In this document: positions 8,731 to 16,888 of the stretch, piece by piece
Layout of the letters: the number at the start of each line of letters is the position of its first letter
How positions within the stretch are numbered: the first letter of the stretch is position 1
Origin: JAIVJG01 sp964236735
GTDB lineage: Bacteria; Acidobacteriota; Blastocatellia; Pyrinomonadales; Pyrinomonadaceae
Assembly: GCA_964236735.1 (NCBI GenBank)
Contig: CAXSFM010000006.1
Location: 62,001-126,000 of the forward strand
Reading direction: 5' to 3'
Length of the DNA: 64,000 nt
Notes under the pieces: model-generated
The model's input: the letters and a program-made list of their open reading frames with translations, nothing else
Told to the model about the DNA's origin: nothing
Databases searched by the model: none
Program-made: the position numbers and the translations under genes

Positions 8731-9260
8731 TTCGAGATTCCAACCGGCGCGGGCGCGCAACACGTCGCGGATTGAAGCGTGGTGGCCGCTGTCGTCGTTG
8801 CCGCAGTCTCGGTTGATGTCTCCGTAGCTTTGCTGCCGCACTCGCAGGGCGCGGTTTCCGGCAAATTGTCTTTGAGCACGACGAAGGCTTCCCATTCGTT
8901 GCCGTCGGGGTCGCGCACCCACGTTTTGTCCTGCGTGGCGTAACAGCAATTTGTCTGCATCTCGTCGCGCGTCGAGAGTCCGGCGGCAGCCCAACGCTCG
9001 CGCATCGCCAAAACATCTTCGGTCGAAGCGACTTGAATCCCCAGATGCGAGAGAGCGCCGCGTTCGTTGAAGAAGTTTTCGTTCAAGGTCAGATTGAGAG
9101 GCGGCTGCTCGACATCGAACTTGGCATAGCCCGTCCTCACTTTGACAGGCTCCAGCCCCAGCATCTTTGTGTAGAACTCGATGCTCTGCCCGACATCTCT
9201 GACGTTCAGCGCAAGGTGCGCTTTGAGCACGTTGACTTTCCCGGCTTGTTTGCCTTTCAT
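8727..9260 (-). CDS. arsI: ArsI/CadI-type dioxygenase, C-As lyase
   Basis: This VOC-fold protein of 177 residues belongs to the ArsI/CadI family. ArsI is an Fe(II)-dependent dioxygenase that demethylates trivalent organoarsenicals such as methylarsenite. The vicinal cysteine pair that binds arsenic is seen in TNCCYATQDKTWV (C105-C106), with candidate metal ligands at H15 (KAHLAL), H72 (SHLGIQV) and E124 (EWEAF). The C-terminus carries the usual extra cysteines (CECG, TCCAP). GGGAG precedes the ATG. It heads the leftward ars operon. A CadI-like cadmium role is the main alternative. Confidence 0.9.
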   Translation of the reverse strand: MKGKQAGKVNVLKAHLALNVRDVGQSIEFYTKMLGLEPVKVRTGYAKFDVEQPPLNLTLNENFFNERGALSHLGIQVASTEDVLAMRERWAAAGLSTRDEMQTNCCYATQDKTWVRDPDGNEWEAFVVLKDNLPETAPCECGSKATETSTETAATTTAATTLQSATCCAPAPVGISK

Positions 9261-9423
9261 CTCATTTCTCCCTTACAGTCATATTCGCTTGTGCGAATTT
9301 GTCGAGACGATACGCTCCGCACACATATCTGTCAAGGCGTATTTGACGTTTCCCGTTGACATTGTTTAGCGTCGCCTTGTCAATGGCGAAGGTGAGCGGC
9401 AGAATTTGTCCGGGAGCAAGCTT
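9261..9423. promoter_or_regulatory. Divergent ars promoter/operator region
   Basis: The 163-bp gap between arsI (leftward) and the acetyltransferase (rightward) holds two dyads. ATTCGC-TTGT-GCGAAT (9283-9298) is a perfect 6-4-6 palindrome. GTCAA-N7-TTGAC (9331-9347) is a second dyad, with more TTGACA/TGTCAA pairs at 9356-9361 and 9378-9383. Dyads of this size are typical ArsR operators, and an arsR gene lies two genes away. That ArsR binds these sites and represses both directions is inferred. Confidence 0.5.
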
Positions 9424-9921
9424 ATGACTTTCGTCATCGAAGAGATGCGCGTGGCGGACTGGGAGCGCGTGCGCTCGATTTATCTGGAAGGCATCAAGTC
9501 GGGGAACGCGACCTTCGAGACTGAAGCTCCGACATGGGAGCGTTGGGATGCCACACATCTCTCTTTCGCGCGTCTCGTGGCGCGTGCGGCGGACGGAATT
9601 ATCAAAGGATGGGGCGCGCTCAGTCCTGTCTCAACCCGCCGCGCTTATGCGGGCGTCGCGGAAGTCAGCGTCTATGTAGGCGGGCGTCACAGGGGCGAAG
9701 GCGTGGGACGCGCGCTGCTCGACGCGCTCGTCGGCGCATCCGAGCGTCACGGCATCTGGACGCTGCAAGCCGGCATCTTTCCCGAAAACGCGGCGAGCCT
9801 CGCGCTGCACAGACGTTGCGGGTTTCGAGAAGTCGGAAGGCGCGAGCGCATCGCGCAACTCGGCGGACGCTGGCGTGATACTGTGCTTCTGGAACGGCGG
9901 AGCCTGACGATTGGGAGTTGA
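9424..9921 (+). CDS. ArsN1-type GNAT acetyltransferase
   Basis: This 165-residue GNAT enzyme matches the phosphinothricin acetyltransferase/ArsN group. It shows GNATFETEAPTWERWD near the N-terminus, the acetyl-CoA loop in VGGRHRGEGVGRALLDALV and the C-terminal ENAASLALHRRCGFREVGRRERI. ArsN1 enzymes detoxify the organoarsenical antibiotic arsinothricin by acetylating its amino group. ATG 9424 is preferred over a TTG 18 nt upstream because GGGAG lies 8 nt before it. It is followed 7 bp later by arsR. Substrate preference (arsinothricin or phosphinothricin) cannot be read from sequence. Confidence 0.85.
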   Translation: MTFVIEEMRVADWERVRSIYLEGIKSGNATFETEAPTWERWDATHLSFARLVARAADGIIKGWGALSPVSTRRAYAGVAEVSVYVGGRHRGEGVGRALLDALVGASERHGIWTLQAGIFPENAASLALHRRCGFREVGRRERIAQLGGRWRDTVLLERRSLTIGS

Positions 9922-9928
9922 ATAAAAG

Positions 9929-10317
9929 ATGCGGAAGAAACCTTCGGAGATGGAACTGCTGTTCAAGGCGCTCGACGACCGCACGCGCCTGCGCCTGTTG
10001 AATCTAATGGGCGATGAAGAGGTTTGCGTCTGCTATTTTGTCGAAGTGTTGGGGACGAATCAGCCGAAGATTTCGCGTCACCTCGCATACCTGCGCCGCG
10101 CGGGCGTCGTCTCGGCGCGTCGCGAAGGCAAGTGGATGCACTACCGCATCGTCGCGCCCGCAGATTCTCACGCCGCGCGTGTCTTCGAGCAGGTACGCGC
10201 GTGGCTTCGCGAAGAGCGCGAGATGCAACAGGATCGCGCGCGTCTCGCCAGAGTCTGCTGCGCGCTGCGCGTCCCCGTCCGGCTGCAAGGTGCGCCCCGC
10301 CCGGCCAGCGTCACAAA

Positions 10318-10339
<22 letters not shown>
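9929..10339 (+). CDS. arsR: ArsR family arsenic-sensing repressor
   Basis: This is a winged-helix repressor of 136 residues. The alpha-3 motif EVCVCYF supplies the arsenite-binding cysteines C33 and C35, and the recognition helix is NQPKISRHLAYLRRAGVV. A further CC pair near the C-terminus (RVCCALR) could add a third thiolate. The start is the ATG at 9929, with GGGAG 11 nt upstream inside the end of the previous gene. The last codons (QMMNDE and stop) are supplied by the ATGATGAATGATGAATGA repeat arm, so this tail is repeat-derived. Confidence 0.92.
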
Positions 10340-11222
<883 letters not shown>

Positions 11223-11529
11223 AGATGATGTGCGACGATGAACTGCTCGCCTTGCACTCTCTCAAGGCATTCGTGCCGGCGCGTGCCTCCGTTTCATCAA
11301 TCTCGACTCAGCCGCGCCGGAGACAATTTACACGCGCGCCAAGCAACTTACACGCCCACTCAGGGATTCAAATACAGGCGTCTCCGCAAATTTGATTGTG
11401 GCGTGCCGGCCAGACCGTGAAGTGTGACTGGCAGCGGCGCGCGACGGGAGAGCCGCACAGGTTGTCAGCGGCGGCGGCGGCGTTCTACACTCCTCAAGCG
11501 AAACGACGGGCGTTCGGGAGGTTCTTCAA

Positions 11530-13263
11530 GTGAGAAACAGATTTTCTTTTATCTTCGTCTGGCTGCTGGCGACGACGCTCATGGCTCCGGGTTTTGTTGT
11601 TGCACAGCAGAACGGCACGGCGAAGTTGCCGGCGGGCACAACGGCGACGGCGTCGAAACGCAGCGAGGCCGCGCGCGCGGCGAGCGTCGCGGCTCCGACG
11701 CAGGGAAGCATCAAAGACGATGTGGCCGAAGCCTTGGCCGTCATCAATGAGCATCACGCCGACGGCGCGAATCTCAAATACGACGACGCTTTCAAGTCGG
11801 CCATCAGCGGCGCGCTGCACTCGCTCGACCCGCACTCCTCATATTTTGATCGCGAAGACTTTGAAAAGTTTATGACTGAGCAACGCTCCGAGTATTTCGG
11901 CATCGGCGCGACGCTCGGCGAATTGCATGAAGGCGACGCGGTCAACACCTACATTCGCGCGACCTTCGAGAACGCTCCGGCCTATCGCGCGGGCTTGCGC
12001 TACGGCGACCACATCGTCGCGGTGGACGGAGCCGACATGCGCGGCAAATCTTATTCGCAGGTGCGCGAAAAACTTCTCGGGCAGCGCGGCACGAAAGTCA
12101 AAGTCACGTTCGAGCACTCTGCGACGACGGGACAGTCCGAGACGGTCGAGATTACGCGCGCCGCCGTCTCTCTGCCTTCGATTCCAGACTATTACATGCT
12201 CAAGCCCGGCGTCGGCTACATCGCGATGAGCGGCGGCTTCAACACCACGACGGCGGACGAGTTCAGCGCCGCGCTCGAAGATTTGCATGGGCGCGGAATG
12301 AACACGCTCGTGCTCGATTTGCGCGGCAACGGCGGCGGGTTGCTCGTGCAGGCCGTCCGCATCGCAGACACTTTCCTGCATCGCGGGCAGACCATCCTGA
12401 CGCAAAAAGGTCGCATCCGCGGCAGCGCGCAAGAGTACGTCGCCGACAACGAAGAGCCTGACCGCACGCCGCTCGTCGTCCTCGTCAATCGCGGCACGGC
12501 CTCGGCCTCAGAAATTCTGACCGGCGCGTTGCAGGATCACGACCGCGCGCTCGTCGTCGGCGAAACGTCTTTCGGCAAGGGACTCGTCCAGCTTCCCTTC
12601 CAACTCGAATACGGCTCGGCGATGTTGCTCACGATTGCGAAATACTACACGCCTTCGGGGCGTCTGATTCAGCGCGACTATTCGAACGGCGCGCTCTACG
12701 ATTACTACACGCAGGGCGGCACGGCGCGTCTGGACGCGAGCGCGCCGCCGACGGTCAAACCCGTCGGCCCCGAAAAGCGCACGGACACGGGGCGCGTCGT
12801 CTATGGCGGCGGCGGCATCACGCCCGACGAAGTCGTCAAGCCGAATCTCGTCTCGCCCGCGCAGCAGCGTCTGATTGATCCGGTCTTCGACTTCGCCGTC
12901 CAACTGACCGCCGGGCGAGTCGCCGGTTTCGAGTCGTACAAACTGGCCGCGCCGATTAACTACAAGCGCGACCTGCAAGTCTCTGACATCACCGTCTCCG
13001 ACGCGCTCTTCAAGAGGTTCAAAGACTTCGTGCTCGCCAAGCCCGTCTATAAAATCTCGGCGGCGCATCTTGAGCGCGAGCGCGCCTTCATCGAGCGACA
13101 GTTGCGCTTCGAGTTGGCGACGGCCTCGGACGGCTCCGTAACCGCGCTGCGCGTCTTCAACGACGACGACCCGCAGGTCGCACGCGCCATCATCGCCCTG
13201 CCCCGCGCGCGTGAACTGGCGCAGACCGCAATGCGCGTGACGGCGCAACGGCAACAACAGTAA
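11530..13263 (+). CDS. S41 family carboxy-terminal protease
   Basis: This 577-residue exported protease begins at a GTG with GGGAGG about 9 nt upstream and a signal peptide ending in FVVAQQ. The order is an N-terminal helical region, a PDZ domain (about 125-215, NAPAYRAGLRYGDHIVAVDG) and the S41 catalytic core. The Ser is in NRGTASASEILTGAL (about 326) and the Lys in GETSFGKGLVQ (about 350), the Ser-Lys dyad of CtpA/Prc enzymes. These degrade or trim envelope proteins. The C-terminal 130 residues after the core are extra compared with short CtpA proteins. Confidence 0.92.
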   Translation: MRNRFSFIFVWLLATTLMAPGFVVAQQNGTAKLPAGTTATASKRSEAARAASVAAPTQGSIKDDVAEALAVINEHHADGANLKYDDAFKSAISGALHSLDPHSSYFDREDFEKFMTEQRSEYFGIGATLGELHEGDAVNTYIRATFENAPAYRAGLRYGDHIVAVDGADMRGKSYSQVREKLLGQRGTKVKVTFEHSATTGQSETVEITRAAVSLPSIPDYYMLKPGVGYIAMSGGFNTTTADEFSAALEDLHGRGMNTLVLDLRGNGGGLLVQAVRIADTFLHRGQTILTQKGRIRGSAQEYVADNEEPDRTPLVVLVNRGTASASEILTGALQDHDRALVVGETSFGKGLVQLPFQLEYGSAMLLTIAKYYTPSGRLIQRDYSNGALYDYYTQGGTARLDASAPPTVKPVGPEKRTDTGRVVYGGGGITPDEVVKPNLVSPAQQRLIDPVFDFAVQLTAGRVAGFESYKLAAPINYKRDLQVSDITVSDALFKRFKDFVLAKPVYKISAAHLERERAFIERQLRFELATASDGSVTALRVFNDDDPQVARAIIALPRARELAQTAMRVTAQRQQQ

Positions 13264-13416
13264 AAAACATTGCGCCGTCCAGACACTTGCGGCGGCCAAT
13301 GTGTGACGATGGCGTGGCATTTGATGGCCGTCGAGAGTCGCCTTGACAATCAAACGGCTTGGACTAGAATGACTTTCCGCGCCGCTTGCCACAGACCGCA
13401 AGCGCGCGGCCTTCGC

Positions 13417-13507
13417 GGAGATGTGGCCGAGTGGCTGAAGGCGGCGGTTTGCTAAACCGTTATAGGTCAAAAGCCTATCGCAGGTTCGAATCCTGTCATC
13501 TCCGCCA
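13417..13507 (+). tRNA. tRNA-Ser(GCU)
   Basis: The acceptor stem GGAGATG/CATCTCC pairs perfectly, with discriminator G and an encoded CCA at 13505-13507. The anticodon loop TTGCTAA gives anticodon GCT, read as serine AGC/AGU. The T arm is GCAGGTTCGAATCCTGT, and a long variable arm (about 13461-13478) marks it as class II, as required for serine. The length is 91 nt. Confidence 0.97.
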
Positions 13508-13516
13508 GAAATTTTG

Positions 13517-13598
13517 AGTAGCCAGTAGTCAGTAGCCAGTAGTCAGTAGAAACACCAGCCTACCGACTACTGGCTACTGACTACTGGCTACTTTTTTT
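13517..13598 (+). repeat. 27-bp inverted repeat plus T7 abutting gltX ATG
   Basis: Arms AGTAGCCAGTAGTCAGTAGC... (13517-13543) and its perfect complement (13566-13592) are built of CAGTAGY heptamers. Seven T residues (13592-13598) follow, and the very next base is the A of the gltX ATG. The structure has the form of an intrinsic terminator for the upstream tRNA gene, yet leaves no room for a leader or Shine-Dalgarno site for gltX. Confidence 0.85.
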
Positions 13599-15098
13599 AT
13601 GACTGTACGTGTTCGCTTCGCCCCGTCACCGACGGGTTATCTGCACATCGGCGCGGCGCGCTCCGCGCTTTTCAACTGGCTGTACGCGCGTCAATGGGGC
13701 GGCAAATTCCTGCTGCGCGTCGAGGACACGGACACGCAACGCTCGACGGACGAGTCTCTGCGTTCCATCCTCGACGGCCTCCAGTGGCTCGGCATCAGCG
13801 ACTACGACGAGGACATCGTCTTTCAGTCTGCGAACGCCGACAAGCATCGCGCCGCTGCGCTCCGGCTCATCGAAGCGGGCAAGGCTTACAGAGATTTCAC
13901 GCCGAAGGCGGAGCGCGCGGACGCCAACGTCAAGCAGGAGATCGCCGCGCGCGCGCGTCAGGGAGCAAGCGAGGGCGCGGATCAACGCAGCAATGCGTTC
14001 CGCGATTTGTCGCTTGAAGAGTCGCACTCACGCGCCGGTGCGGGCGAGCCTTTCGCCGTGCGCTTGAAGGTGGCGCGCCAAGGCGTTTCGCATTTCGAGG
14101 ACATCGTCTATGGCGCGCAGGAGCGCGACTATTCCGAGATCGAAGACCTCGTGCTGCTGCGCTCCGGCGATTTGACGCCGCTCTATAATCTCTCGGTCGT
14201 CGTGGACGACATCGAGATGAACATCTCGCACGTCATACGCGGGCAAGATCACCTGACGAACACGCACAAGCAGAAACTCATCTACGAGGCGTTAGGCTCG
14301 CCCGTCCCGCGCTTCGCGCACCTGCCTCTCATCCTCGCGCCGAACAAAGCAAAATTGTCGAAGCGCAAGCACGGCGAAGTCGTGAGCTTGACGACGTACC
14401 GCGACAGAGGTTTCGTGCCCGCCGCTTTCACAAATTTTCTCGCGCTCTTGGGATGGTCGCCGGCGGACGAAAAAGAGTTGATGACGCTGGCGGAACTCGT
14501 CGAGAAATTTTCGCTTGAAGACGTTCATCGCTCGAACGCCGTCTTCAATTTCAGCGAGACGGACGCGCGACAGTGGACGGATCAAAAGGCGCTCTGGATG
14601 AACGCAGAGTACATTCGCACGATGCCGTTCGCCGAGTTGCTGCCGATGCTGAAAGCGGAGTTGCAAGCGGCGGGACTGTGGCGTGATGAGTACGACGCGG
14701 ACGCGCGCGTGTGGTTCGAGAAGACGGTCGAGTTGATTCGCCAGCGTTTTATGACGCTCAAGGATTTTTCCGGGCAGGGTCGCGCGTACTTCTCCGACGA
14801 GTTCGACTTCAACGAAGAAGCGGTGAAGAAAAATTTGAAGAAAGAGCCGCGTCTCAAAGAATTATTGCCCGGCCTCGCCGCGAAGTTGGAGACTGTCGAA
14901 CCATTCGACGCCGAGACGAGCGAAGCGGCCCTGCGCGCCTACGCGGAAGAGACTAATGTGAAGGCGGGTCTGTTCATCAACGCCTCGCGGACGGCATTGA
15001 CGGGTCAATCCGTCGGCCCGTCCATGTTCGAGGTCTTCCGTATCATCGGGCGCGAGCGCACAGTCGCACGCCTGCGCGCGGCGGCTCAACTCGTGTAG
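13599..15098 (+). CDS. gltX: Glutamyl-tRNA synthetase
   Basis: The enzyme charges tRNA-Glu, and probably tRNA-Gln where GatCAB is used. It is 499 residues, the normal length. The class I HIGH signature appears as GYLHIGAARSALFNW and the KMSKS loop as KLSKRKHGEV. The catalytic domain continues to about 330 and a helical anticodon-binding domain completes the protein. The ATG at 13599 is fixed by the conserved VRVRFAPSPTG. No Shine-Dalgarno sequence is possible because a hairpin and T-run end at the preceding base. Confidence 0.96.
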   Translation: MTVRVRFAPSPTGYLHIGAARSALFNWLYARQWGGKFLLRVEDTDTQRSTDESLRSILDGLQWLGISDYDEDIVFQSANADKHRAAALRLIEAGKAYRDFTPKAERADANVKQEIAARARQGASEGADQRSNAFRDLSLEESHSRAGAGEPFAVRLKVARQGVSHFEDIVYGAQERDYSEIEDLVLLRSGDLTPLYNLSVVVDDIEMNISHVIRGQDHLTNTHKQKLIYEALGSPVPRFAHLPLILAPNKAKLSKRKHGEVVSLTTYRDRGFVPAAFTNFLALLGWSPADEKELMTLAELVEKFSLEDVHRSNAVFNFSETDARQWTDQKALWMNAEYIRTMPFAELLPMLKAELQAAGLWRDEYDADARVWFEKTVELIRQRFMTLKDFSGQGRAYFSDEFDFNEEAVKKNLKKEPRLKELLPGLAAKLETVEPFDAETSEAALRAYAEETNVKAGLFINASRTALTGQSVGPSMFEVFRIIGRERTVARLRAAAQLV

Positions 15099-15177
15099 CG
15101 AAATTTTCAAACGGCGGCGCGTCTTGAGAGAGTAACTCGCAACACGCGCCGCCGTAATTTTAAGAAGAGGTATTGAT

Positions 15178-15852
15178 ATGCACAAAAAGTTATTTTTCAT
15201 CCTGACCATTATGCTCTCGCTCTCTGCCGTCGCGATGGCGCAGGACGACAACAGCAACACGAGCAAGTCTCGAACAACGACGACGACCACGACACGCAAG
15301 CGAACGACGACGGCGACGACGACGAAACCCGCGACGGGCGCAACCACGGCGACGACTACTACGCCCGCGCGCGGCGGCGGTGCGGCTGAGTCGGCTTCTG
15401 CGCGCGCCGTCCGCGATGCCTTCGACACGCTGATCAGCGGCATCCGTCGCGCCGATGTGGGTGAAGTGATGGGCGTCTATTGGAATTCGCCGCAGCTCGT
15501 CCTCTATAACAACAACGGGACGGTGACGAAAAGTTGGGATCAAGTGAAGAGCAATCGTCAAAGCTCTTATGCGAAGATCAAGGACGTGAAGCTCGACATC
15601 AGCGACGACCATGTGAAGATGCTCGGACTCGGCGGCGCTATCGTGACGGCGCGTTGGAAGCAGACGCAAACTTACGACGGCAAACCGGAGACCGCGTCTG
15701 GCCGCATGACGGTTGTCTTCCAGAACGTCGGCGGGCAATGGAAGGCCGTCCACGTACACACTTCGCCCGACCGTCCAGACCCGTCCCTGCTGATGCCTTC
15801 TGAGCGCACGAGCGATCCGGCGGACACGGTCACTCCGCCGGCCAAGCCTTAG
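15178..15852 (+). CDS. Exported DUF4440/SnoaL-like protein with Thr-rich linker
   Basis: A signal peptide (1-21, ending AVAMA-QDD) precedes a threonine-rich low-complexity linker (about 30-65) and then an alpha+beta domain of about 130 residues. The domain begins ASARAVRDAFDTLISGIRRAD and resembles the NTF2/SnoaL superfamily, with the typical late strands MTVVFQNVGGQWKAVHVHTS. Such domains are often non-catalytic or bind small ligands. AAGAGG lies about 8 nt upstream of the ATG. A second NTF2-like exported protein occurs at 22050-22526. Function is unknown. Confidence 0.68.
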   Translation: MHKKLFFILTIMLSLSAVAMAQDDNSNTSKSRTTTTTTTRKRTTTATTTKPATGATTATTTTPARGGGAAESASARAVRDAFDTLISGIRRADVGEVMGVYWNSPQLVLYNNNGTVTKSWDQVKSNRQSSYAKIKDVKLDISDDHVKMLGLGGAIVTARWKQTQTYDGKPETASGRMTVVFQNVGGQWKAVHVHTSPDRPDPSLLMPSERTSDPADTVTPPAKP

Positions 15853-16003
15853 ACAAACGCGGCGCATGAAGTAAACTCATGCGGCAGTAAACAGTTCCCT
15901 AAAACTTTCAACCCCTGATGCGTGGCGCGCGAAGAATCGAGTCCCTGATGGACGACGTTTGCGCCGCACCAGTTTTCGATTTTCAACAGAGGAGCACAAC
16001 AAA

Positions 16004-16537
16004 ATGGATTGGATGAACCAGATCGGCGGTCTCTTGGAACAATATGGCGGCGCGCAGCCCGCTCAAGCGCCGGAGAGCGTCCACGATGATTTCGATCAAC
16101 TCGCGCAACACGCGCCGCAGTCCGCCATCGCGGACGGATTGGCCGCAGCCTTCCGCTCAGACCAGACGCCGCCCTTCGGGCAGATGCTCGGCCAACTCTT
16201 CGGCCAGTCCAACGGGACGCAGCGCGCGAGCATTCTCAACACATTGATGTCCACGCTCGGGCCAACGATTCTGTCGCAAGTGCTGTCGCGCGGCGGCGGC
16301 GCAGGACTCGCGGGGCTTCTCGGCGGCGGGCAGCAGGAAATCACGCCCGAACAGGCGCAACAAATTTCGCCTGAAACCATCCAGCAGGTCGCGCAGGAGG
16401 CGGAGCAGAAAGACCCCTCCGTCGTGGACATGATCAGCAACGTCTATGCACAACACCCGACGCTCATCAAGACGCTCGGTGGCGCGGCTCTGACCATCGC
16501 GCTCACGAAGATCGCGCAGAGACAGTACGGCTCCTGA
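16004..16537 (+). CDS. Gln/Gly-rich protein of unknown function (DUF937-like)
   Basis: The ATG at 16004 follows AGAGGAG closely and gives 177 residues; an upstream start at 15959 lacks such a site. The sequence has an amphipathic N-terminus (MDWMNQIGGLLEQYGG), a helical centre with repeated Gln, a glycine-rich turn (SRGGGAGLAGLLGGGQQ) and a C-terminal helix (TLGGAALTIALTKIAQ). It resembles DUF937/YidB-like small proteins in composition, but I cannot assign a function. A terminator hairpin follows at 16561. Confidence 0.65.
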   Translation: MDWMNQIGGLLEQYGGAQPAQAPESVHDDFDQLAQHAPQSAIADGLAAAFRSDQTPPFGQMLGQLFGQSNGTQRASILNTLMSTLGPTILSQVLSRGGGAGLAGLLGGGQQEITPEQAQQISPETIQQVAQEAEQKDPSVVDMISNVYAQHPTLIKTLGGAALTIALTKIAQRQYGS

Positions 16538-16560
16538 AAAAACGCATAGTGAAAAACCAG

Positions 16561-16608
16561 AGGCCGGAGCGAGACAGTTCAATGCCTTGTTCCGGCCTTT
16601 CTCTTTTA
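16561..16608 (+). terminator. Intrinsic terminator of the DUF937-like gene
   Basis: AGGCCGGA (16561-16568) pairs with TCCGGCCT (16591-16598), followed by the T-rich TTCTCTTTTA. It lies 24 bp after the stop codon. Confidence 0.7.
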
Positions 16609-16617
16609 TTTCCCCGC

Positions 16618-16658
16618 AAGAGAAAAGCCGGCGACGATTTTGCTCGTTGCCGGCTTTC
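16618..16658 (-). terminator. Intrinsic terminator of the small leftward unit
   Basis: Read leftward, AGCCGGCAACGA and TCGTCGCCGGCT form a long stem with one mismatch around a GCAAAA loop (stem ends 16627-16632 and 16649-16654), followed by TTTTCTCTT. It is much better placed for leftward than for rightward transcription, because the T-tract is on the left. Confidence 0.7.
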
Positions 16659-16768
16659 GGTGAACTGATGGGACTGGCCCGTCCGACCGCTCACAATTAC
16701 TGCTGCTGTGGGTCGCCGCCTCGAACGGAGTCATTTGAAGACTTCGCGATAGCGCCGTTCGAGGCTTA

Positions 16769-16804
16769 TCAGGCCTCAGCCACCTCACTGTGATAAGAAC
16801 TCAT
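16769..16804 (-). CDS. 11-codon ORF behind a full-length Shine-Dalgarno
   Basis: The peptide is MSSYHSEVAEA, ended by TGA and immediately TAA. Upstream, AAAGGAGGTGATC is complementary to essentially the whole 3' tail of 16S rRNA, an unusually strong ribosome-binding signal. The gap from its GGAGG core to the ATG is about 15 nt, longer than usual; the gene at 61649-61858 shows a similar 12-nt gap. Translation is an inference. Leader-peptide, small-protein or ribosome-trap roles are all possible. Confidence 0.4.
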   Translation of the reverse strand: MSSYHSEVAEA

Positions 16805-16842
16805 ACTTTGTTTTGATCACCTCCTTTCCAGTGTTGGAGGCG

Positions 16843-16872
16843 ATGATAAAAGACTGGCGTGTCGTGCGTCAA
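16843..16872 (-). promoter_or_regulatory. Sigma70-like promoter of the small leftward unit
   Basis: On the minus strand, TTGACG (16872-16867), an 18-nt spacer and TATCAT (16848-16843) form a near-consensus promoter just upstream of the strong ribosome-binding sequence. Confidence 0.55.
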
Positions 16873-16888
16873 CAATTATTTTCGCGCG

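Larger units (their letters stand above)
16618..16836 (-). ncRNA. Candidate small leftward transcript, unassigned
   Basis: A complete small transcription unit can be read on the minus strand. It has a sigma70-like promoter (16843-16872), a predicted start near 16836, a 13-nt sequence matching the 16S rRNA anti-Shine-Dalgarno complement (16815-16827), and an 11-codon ORF. An 11-bp hairpin (CCGTTCGAGGC at 16755-16765 with 16718-16728) and a terminator at 16618-16658 follow. The RNA would be about 220 nt. It lies between the DUF937-like gene and the permease and belongs to neither. It may be a small mRNA, an attenuator-like leader or a riboregulator; I know no family for it. Confidence 0.5.

Noticed and set aside
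8731..8994. Upstream extension of the aquaporin frame
   Set aside because: It overlaps arsI in a different frame and has no hydrophobic or MIP features; the GTG overlapping the arsI stop is the better start.
16606..16788. 60-residue leftward ORF overlapping the small transcript
   Set aside because: It starts at GTG inside the 11-codon ORF in another frame and runs through the terminator hairpin, so it is unlikely to be translated.
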